The position numbers and the translations under genes were made by a program. Under the pieces are notes generated by a model. The model had not been told where the DNA came from. It saw only the letters and a program-made list of their open reading frames with translations, and made no database searches. Shown piece after piece: positions 10,032-20,661 of a stretch of 64,000 nt of DNA. Each line of letters begins with the position of its first letter. Within the stretch, counting starts at the first letter, position 1. This stretch comes from Vicia villosa (taxonomy: Eukaryota; Streptophyta; Magnoliopsida; Fabales; Fabaceae), in NCBI RefSeq assembly GCF_029867415.1, contig NC_081183.1:66228336-66292335 (forward strand), read 5' to 3'.

Positions 10032-11117
10032 TCAGGTAAAGAGTTCTGGATAAGAATCCTTCATCTGACTCTCTAGCTCCCAAGTAACGTTTCCCTCAGC
10101 AGGTCCTCCCCAAGCTACTCTGGTTAAAGCTATTTCCTTGCCACGCAATTGCTTCAGTCTTCGGTCTTCAATCCTCACAGGTAAAGTCTCAACTATTAAG
10201 TTGTCTTTTACCTGCACATCATCTACTTGGATCACATGAGACGGATTTGAAATATATTTCCTCAACTGAGATACATGAAATACATCATGCAAGTTTGCAA
10301 GCATCGGCGGTAAAGCGATACGATATGCCACTTCTCCCACTCCTTCAGAAATTTGGAATGGTCCAATAAAACGCGGAGTCAACTTCTTTGACTTCAATGC
10401 CTGACCAATACCTGTCATAGGAGTAACTCTCATAAACACATGATCTCCCTCTTGAAACTCAAGTGTTTTTCTCCTCCTGTCATGATAACTCTTCTGACGA
10501 CTCTGAGAAGCTTTCATCTTCTCCTGAATCATCTTGATCTTCTCTGTAGTCTGTTGCACAATTTTTGGTCCAATCACAGCACTCTCACCAGATTCGTACC
10601 AACACAACGGCGTCCTACATCTCCTACCATACAAAGCCTCAAACGGAGCCATACCAATACTCGAATGATAACTGTTGTTGTAGGTAAACTCAATCAAAGG
10701 CAAATAACTATCCCAAGTACCTCCTTTTTCCAACACACAAGCACGCAACAAATCTTCTAACGACTGAATCGTTCTCTCAGTCTGTCCATCAGTCTGCAGA
10801 TGATAAGTAGAACTCAATCTCAGCTTTGTACCCAAAGCTTTCTGCAAACCTTCCCAGAACTTAGACGTAAACCTCGGATCTCTGTCTGACACGATACTTG
10901 AAGGAATACCATGCAGACTATCTATCTTCTCAATATACAATTGAGCCAGCTTTTCCATTGGATAATCCATTTTCACCGGTATAAAATGTGCATACTTCGT
11001 CAACCTGTCCACCACGACCCAGATAGCTTCACAATTCCTGACAGTTCTCGGCAAACCCGAAACAAAATCCATCGATATGCTATCCCACTTCCACTCAGGA
11101 ATAAACATCGGTTGCAT
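10032..11117 (-). pseudogene. Tekay integrase core with C-terminal chromodomain
   Basis: This open frame of 361 codons holds the whole integrase core: Asp17 (SMDFVSG), Asp78 (VSDRDPRF) and Glu114 (DGQTERTI), with 35 residues between the last two. The GPY/F-type region follows (LTPRFIGPFQI, about residues 245-255), then HDVFHVSQLRKY. The last ~40 residues (RVAWGGPAEGNVTWELE, ending SYPELF) are the chromodomain-like tail of the Tekay clade, which in relatives directs integration to heterochromatin. It is cut off from the upstream zinc-finger part by a single in-frame TAA at 11145-11147. On its own this part keeps all catalytic residues. Confidence 0.93.
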
Positions 11118-11147
11118 AAACCCATACGGCTTCTGATGCTCAATTTT

Positions 11148-11686
11148 TTACTTCTGACACGTCAGACAAGAATATACGAACTCAGCAATTTCTTTCTTCA
11201 TTCCAGGCCACCAAAACAACTTTTTCAAATCATGATACATCTTGGTAGCACCAGGATGAATACTTAACCCACTACGGTGTCCTTCTTCCAGAATACGCTT
11301 TCGGAGTTCAGCAATATCAGGAACATAAACTCTGTCACCAAACCTTAGTATACCATTCTCGTCAACTTTGAATTCACCACTCTTGCCTTGATTAATCAAA
11401 GTCAACTTATCGATCAATTCGACGTCAGCTTTCTGACCCTCCCTGATCTCTTCAAGAATACTACTAGTCAGTTTTAACATACCCAGTTTAACACTAGTAA
11501 GAGTACCTTCACACACAAAACCCAAGTCTCTGAATTGTTCAATCAAATCCAATTCCTTCACCATTAGCATAGACATATGTAAAGTCTTCCTACTCAATGC
11601 ATCAACAACTACGTTTGCCTTACCAGGATGGTAATTCAAACCAAAATCATAATATTTAGGGAATTCTAACCATCTTCTCTGCCTCA
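11148..11686 (-). pseudogene. Tekay RNase H end and integrase zinc finger
   Basis: This continues RNase H with RRWLEFPKYYDF, NYHPGKANVVVDALSRK, the last RNase H block. The HHCC zinc-binding region of integrase follows: EGHRSGLSIHPGATKMYHDL, then CLTCQK. In-frame TAA at 11145-11147 separates it from the catalytic core in the same frame. Its N-terminal side is cut by the E4 insertion at 11686/11687; the preceding codons are at 24042-24123. Confidence 0.9.
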
Positions 11687-14600
11687 TGTAGCGCTAAAAA
11701 ATACTCGAGGTATTACACACTCGAAATAGAACAGAGTCGCCACCGATCTTTATTTATTCCAAAATGGAAAGGGAAAATATCGAATAAAACCCACGAATAA
11801 AAAGAAACGGATAAGATGGTCATCACAACCAAATTAGGGTTCGGGAGTCGGTTATGTGAGGGGAAGGTATTAGCACCCCTCACATCCATCGTACTCGATG
11901 GTACCCATTTAGTTAGTTTTATGAATGAGTGTTTGCGTGATGTTTGCGTTCTTTAATTTATTAATCAAGAAAAAAAGGGTTTTTATTTTTTTTATTATTG
12001 TGCTCGCCAAGACGTTTGTATCTTGTGCCTACGTATTCCCTCGTGCAATGGGAAAGTCAGAGCAATCGTAGTTCGAATAAAAAACTACGAGTTTGTTGGT
12101 TAATTTTATGAAGGATGTTTAGTGTTTGGTTCAAAGGATCAAAGGTATTCAAGAGGTGTGCACTTCTTGTCACTCGATCACTTCGATTTAATTAAGAAAT
12201 AACTATTTTTTAGGTTTATTCAAAGGATCAAAGGTATTCAAGAGGTGTGCACTTCTTGTCACTCGATCACTTCGATTTAATTAAGAAAGAATTTTTTAAG
12301 TTTTATTCAAAGGATCAAAGGTATTCAAGAGGTGTGCACTTCTTGTCACTTGATCGTTTTGATTTGATTAAGAAAGGTTTAAAAAAGTGTTAATCTAAAA
12401 GAATCGAGGTATTCAAGAGGTGTACACTTCTTGTCACTCGAACTTTCGATTTAATTAGAAGAAGAGATTTTTGAAAAGAAACTCGACGTTGAATCGAGAA
12501 ATTATTTGTATCGACTTGGCGTTGGACCAAGGTTTATTTATTTTTATATTGAGAGATTATTCTAATATTTTTGATATTTTCATAATAATAAATAATAAAA
12601 AAAACTAAATTAAAAAGCATATTTTGTATTTTTGACTAAAATCTAAATCTAAACATATTTTTGAATTTGTTATATTAGAAACTAAAACAAATATTAAAAT
12701 AAAATTTTAATGGAGACAATAAACATTAATAAAAAACAAAATTGGGTTGTTAAAGAAAGAGTGGGGGTGTGAAACCTGGACTAAGGGTGTAAGGCCCAAA
12801 TAAATCTAAAAAAAAAATATAAAACAAAACCCTTGGGCGGACCGGTCAGACCGGATCCAGACCCATGCCCAATAAAACCGGGTTTCATTAGAAAATCCTA
12901 AAAAAATTTCACTGCTTTCTCTCTTAATCGCTCCTCTCTCTTCTCACTCTGTTTCACGATGAAAAAGAAAACAACAACAACTCAACAAGAACTCTCCGCC
13001 TCTCTCGATTTCTCAACGCTCAGACACGAATAGAACCATACAACATCTCTCAATCTCGCATCTCTCTTTCGGCTCACTCGGTTTTCAACGGTCCTCGCCA
13101 ATCCGCCATGAACGAACGAAAATACTCTCAGCTAAACTACCCTTCATCCCAACAGAACCCTAATCCCCCATGAATTTCATTTATCAGAGATTACAGATAT
13201 AACAGTATATGGAGGCAACACAAAACAGACAAAAGATTGAAAGTTGCGTGAAATGAAATAAACCTCTAGGTATATTCTTCTTCTATCTTTCGCTTTCGAT
13301 ACGCTTCTGCTCCTTCTTTTCTTGTGCGGCTTGTGCTTTTCTTCTTCTGCTTGTTATTGTTGATTTGCGTCTTTGAGAGTGTTGTGCTCTTGTTGTGTTT
13401 ATGTTGCTGTATTTGCTGTTGTGTGTGAGGTTTAGTGAAAGTCAGTGTATGAAAGGGTTGTGTGTGAAGGGTTTGATGAAGGTTTTGGAGTTTGGTTGTT
13501 GTTGCGTTTTATGGAGTGAGCATGAGTATTTGTGATGGGGTTTCGGTTGTGACTTGAGGTGAGTGAAGGTGAATGGTTTGAGGGCGTGGAGGTTTAGAAG
13601 AAGGGTGTTTACATGGGGTGAAATGAAGCAAATTGGTTCCTGTTTGAAATTTTGGAGGAAGTCTTTGAAGAGAATTTTTTGCAGAATTTTAGTACACTTT
13701 TTCTTCTCCCTTTCTGTTGTGTATGTAGCCTCCCTATATAGAGTTTGATATCAGAATTTGGGAGGGAAAGAATTGGTGAATTTTGAACAATTTTGGTAAT
13801 TTGTTTGTTGCTTTTTGGATGCAGGGCTTGCATAGCTATTATGGTGCAATGCTTTGGAATCCTATGTGCAGGTTTTGGACCATTGCTGCAAGTTAGGCAA
13901 CAGCATTTTTGGACTGTTTTGTAGGCTGGGCAGCAGCATTTTGGACTGCTTTTTTTTGTACTCGGGACAACAACAAGTTTGGATGAAGACAAGGCATTAG
14001 CTAGGCAACAAGACACGCTTTTGGGCAATTCTTTGTAACAAGCATTTGGATTATTTTTTTAATCAAGTTGTGGATAGATTAGGGATATTTTAAATGGATG
14101 TAATTAAATTGTGAATGGATGTAATTTTGTATGGAATTTGACTTTTGAATTTTGAAATAATGAACTCAAATTTGAAACTTAGAACTTGCATCTTGATGTA
14201 TATTTTGAATACCCTGGAATACATGAACACCTTTTCGACTCAAAATAATTCATACAAATGCTTTCTTCAACTTTAAGTCTTGAGAATTTCAAACCTCGCT
14301 TTGCATTTCTTGATTCGGCTTCGAGTTAATTCACATGAATTTGATCTTGAAAAGAACATTAGAATGATGAATAAAGTTGAACTCTTGCCATTTTTTTTAA
14401 TTGGAATTAGAAATCTCGACGACAACCATGAACTCCAATAACTTGTCTTCCAAGAAATTCATGTAAATAAAACTTCCCATTTGAACTCGAATCATATCCT
14501 TTAAATCTTCGATTCAAATCCAATTCAATTTGCAAACAAACAAGTTGAATATGCAACAAAACCTTATCAAAAGAATCGTAACCACATCTTTTCTTGTGCA

Positions 14601-15059
14601 ATTCATAATCAATGAATCTTAATCTCTGACTTTAGGTGCTTAATGATGAAGAAACGACTTTGATTCTATGAAATTTCAAAACAAATTTCAACCTACTGAC
14701 AAGTATCATCACAAGATGAAAACCTCGATTCAATGATCTTCAGTTGTCTTGGTGTAACCCTAAACACTCTAATTCAAAAATCTTGCACCCTGATGCCGAG
14801 AAGAAAAGAACAGCTTGTAGCTTGATGAGGAAGAAACCTATAATAACCATAACTCAAAACCCTAATTCACGTGGACCATTGCTCAAGAGAATCCCAGATG
14901 AATTTGTCTTATTTGGTGAGAAAGTTTCAAAACCAGCGTGAAACCCTAAATTGCACAAATGTCGTTCATTTGAAATCATGCCTTAGTGAATGACTGGATG
15001 AATGATATACAAATGATCTAATGGGACAAGATGTATGGGTCAAAAATTGGGGTATGACA
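11687..15059 (-). repeat. E4 3' LTR
   Basis: 3373 bp from TGTAGCGC to GGTATGACA as read on the plus strand. Contents: four units of about 86 bp containing AAAGGTATTCAAGAGGTG (12130-12430), the two-hairpin motif (12001-12075), and a minus-strand TATA box CTCTATATAGGG near 13732-13743. A 139-codon frame at 13609-14028 spans the TATA box and is not credible as a gene. Confidence 0.95.
12001..12075 (-). promoter_or_regulatory. Two-hairpin motif, E4 3' LTR copy
   Basis: On the sense (minus) strand CGAACTACGATTGCTCTGA is followed by a stem TTCCC/GGGAA (9-nt loop), then TACGTAGGCA, then a second stem CAAGA/TCTTG and GGCGAGCA. The same arrangement with different stem sequences is present in the Ogre and E_B LTRs. 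The copy in the 5' LTR is at 20977-21051. Confidence 0.7.
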
Positions 15060-15075
15060 GATGCCCCTATTTAAG
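15060..15075 (-). other. E4 polypurine tract
   Basis: The minus strand reads CTTAAATAGGGGCATC immediately before the 3' LTR. The identical string precedes the 3' LTR of the plus-strand Ogre at 44661-44676. Confidence 0.88.
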
Positions 15076-15431
15076 TGTCTTCAATCTAGAGGTATGAAGA
15101 TTGAAATCTTCGTTTCGACGTGATTGAAGAGACTTAAATACAAAAAATACACAATTTTTGGCCCTAAGAACTGTAAATATGCATATGATATGATATGTAT
15201 GAATGCATATGAGGGAAATTAATGGTACAAGGTGTCACAATAGACAAACTACCACCGGAGAAACAAAGTGAAAGACAAATGAACTCCATAAGGGAAAATC
15301 GATAAAAAGACCCAATTGGGGAAAGGATTGCAACAAAGGGATATCCAAGTCCACTAGGGAATGGAATCCAACTCCACTGGAGAAGAGATTACAAATCTAC
15401 AGGGGAAAATACCTCATAGGTAAAGAAATAA
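15076..15431. other. E4 non-coding spacer between polypurine tract and arrays
   Basis: About 355 bp with no coding frame. The part next to the polypurine tract (15076-15140) is an imperfect inverted stretch around ATTGAAGA.CTTAAAT. The rest is purine-rich, with repeated short forms of GGGGAAA and ACTCCAC. Nothing else recognised. Confidence 0.6.
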
Positions 15432-15905
15432 ATGATACACCGACGTTTACTGAAGGTGAACTACCGACTTTTACTGAAGGTAGAGAAACAAGAGATTCAC
15501 CGACGTTTACTGAAGGTGAACTACCGACTTTTACTGAAGGTAGAGAAACAAAAGATACACCGACGTTTACTGAAGGTGAACTACCAACTTTTACTGAAGG
15601 TAGGGAATCAAAAGATACACCGACGTTTACTGAACGTGAACTACCAACTTTTACTGAAGGTAGAGAAACAAAAGATACACCGACGTTTACTGAAGGTGAA
15701 CTACCAACTTTTACTGAAGGTAAGGAATCAAAAGATACACCGACGTTTACTGAAGGTGAACTACCGACTTTTACTAAAGGTAGAGAAACAAAAGATACAC
15801 CGACGTTTACTGAAGGTGAACTACCAACTTTTACTGAAGGTAAGGAATCAAAAGATACACCGACGTTTACTGAAGGTGAACTACCAACTTTCACTGAAGG
15901 TAGAG
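15432..15905. repeat. 60-bp tandem array (8 units) in E4 3' region
   Basis: Eight units of exactly 60 bp, each made of two related halves (CACCGACGTTTACTGAAGGT and CTACCAACTTTTACTGAAGG). Because 60 is a multiple of three, both strands stay open for about 170 codons; these frames are repeat artefacts. Position directly upstream of the polypurine tract matches the hypervariable repeat zone of Ogre elements. Confidence 0.93.
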
Positions 15906-16655
15906 GTATCTTCATCTGAACATCAACTTTTTACTTGAAGATGCAGGAATCTTGTCATCTGGATACCAACTTTCACTGAAGGTACAGGAATCTTCATCTG
16001 TACATCGACTTTTTACTTGAAGATGCAGGGATCTTGTCATCTGGATACCAACTTTTACTAAAGGTACAGGAATCTTCATCTGGACATCGACTTTTTACTT
16101 GAAGATGCAGGGATCTTGTCATCTGGATACCAACTTTCATTGAAGGTACAGGAATCTTCATCTGGACATCGACTTTTTACTTGAAGATGCAGGGATCTTG
16201 TCATCTGGATACCAACTTTTACTGAAGGTACAGGAATTTTCATCTGGACATCGACTTTTTACTTGAAGATGCAGGAATCTGGTCATCTGGATACCAAATT
16301 TTACTGAAGGTACAGGAATCTTCATCTAGACATCGACTTTTTACTTGAAGATGCAGGGATCTTGTCATCTGAATACCAACTTTCACTGAAGGTACAGGAA
16401 TCTTCATCTGGACATCGACTTTTTACTTGAAGATGCAGGGATCTTGTCATCTGGATACCAACTTTATCTGAAGGTACAGGAATTTTCATCTGGACATCGA
16501 CTTTTTACTTGAAGATGCAGGGATCTGGTCATCTGGATACCAACTTTTACTGAAGGTACAGGAATCTTCATCTGGACATCGACTTTTTACTTGAAGATGC
16601 AGGGATCTTGTCATCTGAATACCAACTTTTACTGAAGGCACAGGAATCTTCATCA
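15906..16655. repeat. 82-bp tandem array (about 9 units) in E4 3' region
   Basis: Units of about 82 bp contain CATCGACTTTTTACTTGAAG, GCAGGGATCTTGTCATCTGG and ACCAACTTTCACTGAAGGTA. The last string is also the core of the neighbouring 60-bp unit, so the two arrays are related. Single-base variants such as TTTCAC/TTTTAC alternate between units. Confidence 0.92.
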
Positions 16656-19084
16656 AAGGTGTAAAATAAATACACTCTTGATCCAAATTTCATTGATTTG
16701 AAAGGTCTAAATGATTAGAGACAATAATCAATCCAGGAAAAAACGGGAGAGAAACGGTCAACCAAGACTCATCCTAGTGAGGAATAAGCTCATCCAAGGA
16801 TTTATCCTATCCAAAATGGAAAGGAAAACTAAAGCAAACACTCCCACGAGGGATAAACTCAGTGGGGAATTTAGAAAGGATATACACTTTTCTGCTTAGG
16901 GATGACACTCTATTGGAGAGAGGGAATACATTACTTAGTGATAAACACAACCAAAATGGATTTGGGATCATTAGAAAATGCAAATGCGGGTGAAAGGTGT
17001 GAGTATGAATGTATGAATGCCATGCACATGCTAACAAAACGAACAAAACAGACAAACTGGAGATCTTTAAAACATCATAGTACAACGGGATACTCGACTA
17101 ATCACAATTGGATGGAGACTTTTGCATAGAGTCTGTCTTTTATAACATCTTCTAGAAGAAATAAATCTATGCTGGAGATGAGAAAAATTTGATGGGAATA
17201 ACATCCATTAGGGAAATAAACCCTGGAGGGAAACCACACTTGTCAGAGAATCTTACTAGCAGCGAAACCACGCTTACTGGGATAACCCAAAGCGAAACTG
17301 CAAACATCAATTGTTGGAGAAGCTTTAGAATTGCTTGGGGAATCAGGATCGCCACTTAGGAAAAAACAGAATCAACTTACTCTATTGGGGAAATTAAAGA
17401 TCAACTGGAAAACCCCCAAAATTCGTAAGGTTTCAAACACTCTCAATACTGAAACAAATAAACCAGTCGGGGGAGAACCACCATCAACCAATCAAATCAT
17501 GATTCATAAATCACTGAAGAATCTTATGCACTGTTGTAAATAAGGATCTGAGATCTTATGTCCCTATGCTTGGCACTTGGATGGAGATTGCCCCTGAATG
17601 TTGAGCCCTTTAAGTGACTGGCTTCACTATTTCAGTAATGTAACATGCCCCAGTTTGAGCCTTTGAGAGACTTTGTCTCGAGGTAACTGCCTCAGATCGA
17701 CTGGATCTTGAAATAATTTGCCCCAAGCTGACTATGCTTGGGAAGAATGTGCCCCTGATTGAATCACTTGCAGATACCTAATTTCACACATCTGCAATTC
17801 CTTTAATGCTAAGTGCTGACTTGCAAATAAAACAGTTTATTCAAAATGGTAATTTTAATGCAACGTATATGGAAATTTCGAAAACAAATCATTTATTGGA
17901 TGATAAAGGTATAACAAAAGGTGAATCCTTATGAGGAAATATTTTTTTTGAAATTCAATGATGTCAACACAAATGATTAGCAAATAAATTAGGAGTCAGG
18001 TTAACACAACCTTGCAGTAGTATGCTTTCAAAAGAAACCTTGCTTCAATTAGGTCTTTTAAGGGTTGTAATGTGGTCAGGTTCACGGTTTATGAAACAAA
18101 AGATATAGGTTCAAATTTTAATTTTAACCCACCCATTCTTCGTGATGTACTTCAGTCCTACGTTCAGTTAGATCAACCTAATGCATTATGGTTCCAAGAG
18201 GTTCTGGATTTGTAGCACTTGTATAACAATGATGATTCAGAAGCCAAGGAATTTACTTTGCGATTGCGGTCACCTTTATCTTACAACATTTTTGTTGTTT
18301 TTGTTGAGGACTTCTTTCAACTCTTTTTCCTTTGAAGATTAATTTCTCCTTTATTATCCCTAACTTTTGCCTGAACTGTGAGATTTACAGCCAGCGGGAT
18401 GCCCCAATTTTTTTTGCCTAAGTCTCCTTCGTAGGTTTTGACTTAGCGGGCTTTTCTTGAATTTCTTATTTTTGCTTTGGAAAGATAGTGACTTCCTGGC
18501 TTAATGATTACGGAGAACCATCATCTTCATTTTTTTTAAGGATGTCTTCGACACTTCTTTGATGTGTGCGAAGGAAAACTTGAGATTGCGACTTTATAAA
18601 AAAGCATCTTGAATGAATCTCTTGTATCTGAATGCACAGATGAATAAACTGAAAACTACCCATCCCCGGGTTTAAGATTAAGGTTTTTAATTTCTTGTAG
18701 AAATAAACTCAAACTTCTAGGCTCAAAGGGGTTAACGAGGGATTATCTTCCTTATAACTCCAGTGTTTGGGGATTTGAAACAATGCCTGTACATCATCAG
18801 CAATGTTTTATTCGAAAGCACACTATTTCAATTTGGGTATCTCGTTTTCATCATTCTCCCTCCATTATTTGCTTAAACAAAAGTACGATAAAGAAAAGGA
18901 AATGGGAGAAACAAAGACATTTTTTTTTGTTTTTTTTTTGTAAAGAAGAAAGAAAAAATATAGAGTGAAACGAATGGATTAATTCAAAACTTGCATTCAT
19001 TTCATTAATATTACCATTAAGATTAACAATGTTTTTAAAAGAAAATAAACACTTAGCAATCAAGGAAAAAACTACAAATGCAAA
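16656..19084 (-). other. E4 non-coding interior related to E_B
   Basis: No coding domain recognised. Several stretches match the interior of E_B in the same order and orientation: 17940-18160 with 50890-51070, 18370-18470 with 51320-51400, 18655-18860 with 51735-51930, and 18970-19060 with 52010-52110. Shared marks include TTAGCGGGC, TAACGAGGGATTA versus TGACGAGGGATTA, and TGCTTGTACATCATC-like strings. Identity by eye is roughly 70-80 percent. Confidence 0.65.
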
Positions 19085-19390
19085 TGATAAAAGTGGCTCA
19101 ATGATCTTCTTTGATTGGCTTTGAGGAGACGATTCAAGAAGTTATCACACTGATCATGGCATAGGACTGGTGACCATATTAGGACTGATATTCTTGAAAG
19201 AGAGTATCTTTTTGTCGATCAGATCTTGAACCTTCTCCTTGAGAACATTGTAATATTCGATGATATCCCGTAGTGAAAGTCGCACTTGGAATTTGGATTG
19301 TACATTTTGGAAAATGGAAACTTTGCAGGTTGAGTAGGAATGGGAGCTACCGCTTTCCTCTCAATTAGATAAGGCCACAACTAAGCATAT
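19085..19390 (-). pseudogene. Remnant of Ogre Gag C-terminal region in E4
   Basis: Minus-strand reading gives YNPNSKCDFHYG, then, after a frame change, LKEKVQDLIDKKILSFKNIS and PNMVTSP. This parallels the region of the plus-strand Ogre Gag with CPYHQGAPGHDLEHC, LKYEVQRLV and LLSFRNLNPNV (36491-39652 frame). The second half of the zinc-binding motif is damaged and a stop follows. It is the only protein-derived sequence I recognise in E4, and it shows that E4 descends from a coding Ogre by loss of the rest. Confidence 0.65.
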
Positions 19391-20640
19391 GTCATTGGAA
19401 TTGGATCAATGCGGGATCCTCTTTCTACTGATTCCTTGAAGATTTGTTCTAATTCTTATCTTGCAGCTGGCATTTTTGACCTTGTCGAGGGACAGGTGTG
19501 GATTGTTTATCAAGAAGCTTTGAGAATAAAAGTTGAGGAAGATCCTTGGGAGATGGGCCGCACATCGATACTTGAGTACTCAATGGATAATATTGCCCTT
19601 GGACTGGAGTACGATCACAAAGAGATACGTGAGTATCTACTGCTGTTGTAGTGATCGGTGTAGGGTAACCCTCCTTCTTTAACAAAGCCTGCAGGATTTC
19701 CATGACCAAGCTCATCTAACTTTTCAGCTGACTAACTTTTTTCTCAATAATTTCTGATTTTGATGAAGTTCTTACCCCTCTCTTGAGACATGCTTCAATT
19801 TCTGAGCGTGTGTCGGGTAATAAATTTGATTTCTCAAACAAGAGAGATGAAATGAGTCTTTGATGAGATACACGTTGATGCATGCAAAAAATGTAATGCA
19901 ATGCAATGCTTAGGCACAAATCACAAGCAACAATTCTCATATCACAGGTTGAAGGTTACAGGATGGCCAGATTGACTACTACCCAACAATTCCCCTCACT
20001 GGGTTAGTTCTAAAGGTTTTTGATATAGTGGTTCCTAGAGGCATCCAAGCATAATCAGAATATCGCCATGCGACAGGTGAACCATCTTATGACAAATTCA
20101 TGAATACGCATCCTCTAGGCGAGGTTATTGTACCAATCATACAAGGAGTGCACCTTGGGGAACGATACATAACGTCTATTGATGGAACGGGTTCTAAAGG
20201 TCCTTGGAGTTAACGGACAAATCAGATTTTCGTCATGCGACGGGCGAACCATCTTATGACAAATCTCATGAAAAGGCCTCCTCCAAGTGGGGTTTTCGTG
20301 TTAGCCATTCAAGGTGTGTACTTTGGGGGCTAACACTACACAACCACCTCCTAACTTATGTTTTTCTCTTGTTTTTCAAAGCTCGGGTTGAGAGCTTCAC
20401 TCAAGCATCATTCCCATTCCCACAGATGAATATATATAGCAATATAAATACAAGCGATAAAGCAAGAGTAAAGAAACATAAATAATACAAGATTAAACAT
20501 AAATAATACAAGAGTAAAAGAATAAGCATAAAGAAAATAAGAATAAGCATAAAGAACACAAGAGTAAACAAAACAAGTGCAAACACTTAAACATAAAACA
20601 AACTAAACTAGGGTTGACTCTCTTAAGATTTCTAACGATT
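19391..20640 (-). other. E4 5' untranslated and degraded leader region
   Basis: Between the Gag remnant and the primer-binding site. It contains two imperfect copies of a segment with CGACAGGTGAACCATCTTATG (about 20070 and 20235), GGTTCCTAGAGG/GGTTCTAAAGG and AAGGTGTGTAC/AAGGAGTGCAC, giving a repeat of about 175 bp. An A-rich stretch with AAGAATAAGCATAAAG repeats follows at 20460-20600. No frame is convincing. Confidence 0.5.
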
Positions 20641-20657
20641 CCCCAGCAGAGTCGCCA
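20641..20657 (-). other. E4 primer-binding site (tRNA-Arg type)
   Basis: The minus strand reads TGGCGACTCTGCTGGGG four bases after the 5' LTR end. This is the primer-binding site typical of Ogre elements, complementary to the 3' end of a tRNA-Arg (family knowledge). Confidence 0.9.
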
Positions 20658-20661
20658 ATTC

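Noticed and set aside
13609..14028. 139-codon minus-strand frame, also present at 22586-23005
   Set aside because: It lies in both E4 LTRs because the LTRs are near identical, and it spans the LTR TATA box; no recognisable domain.
15397..15938. Long open frames of about 170 codons on both strands
   Set aside because: They arise from a 60-bp tandem repeat, whose period is a multiple of three; no domain, and both strands are open alike.
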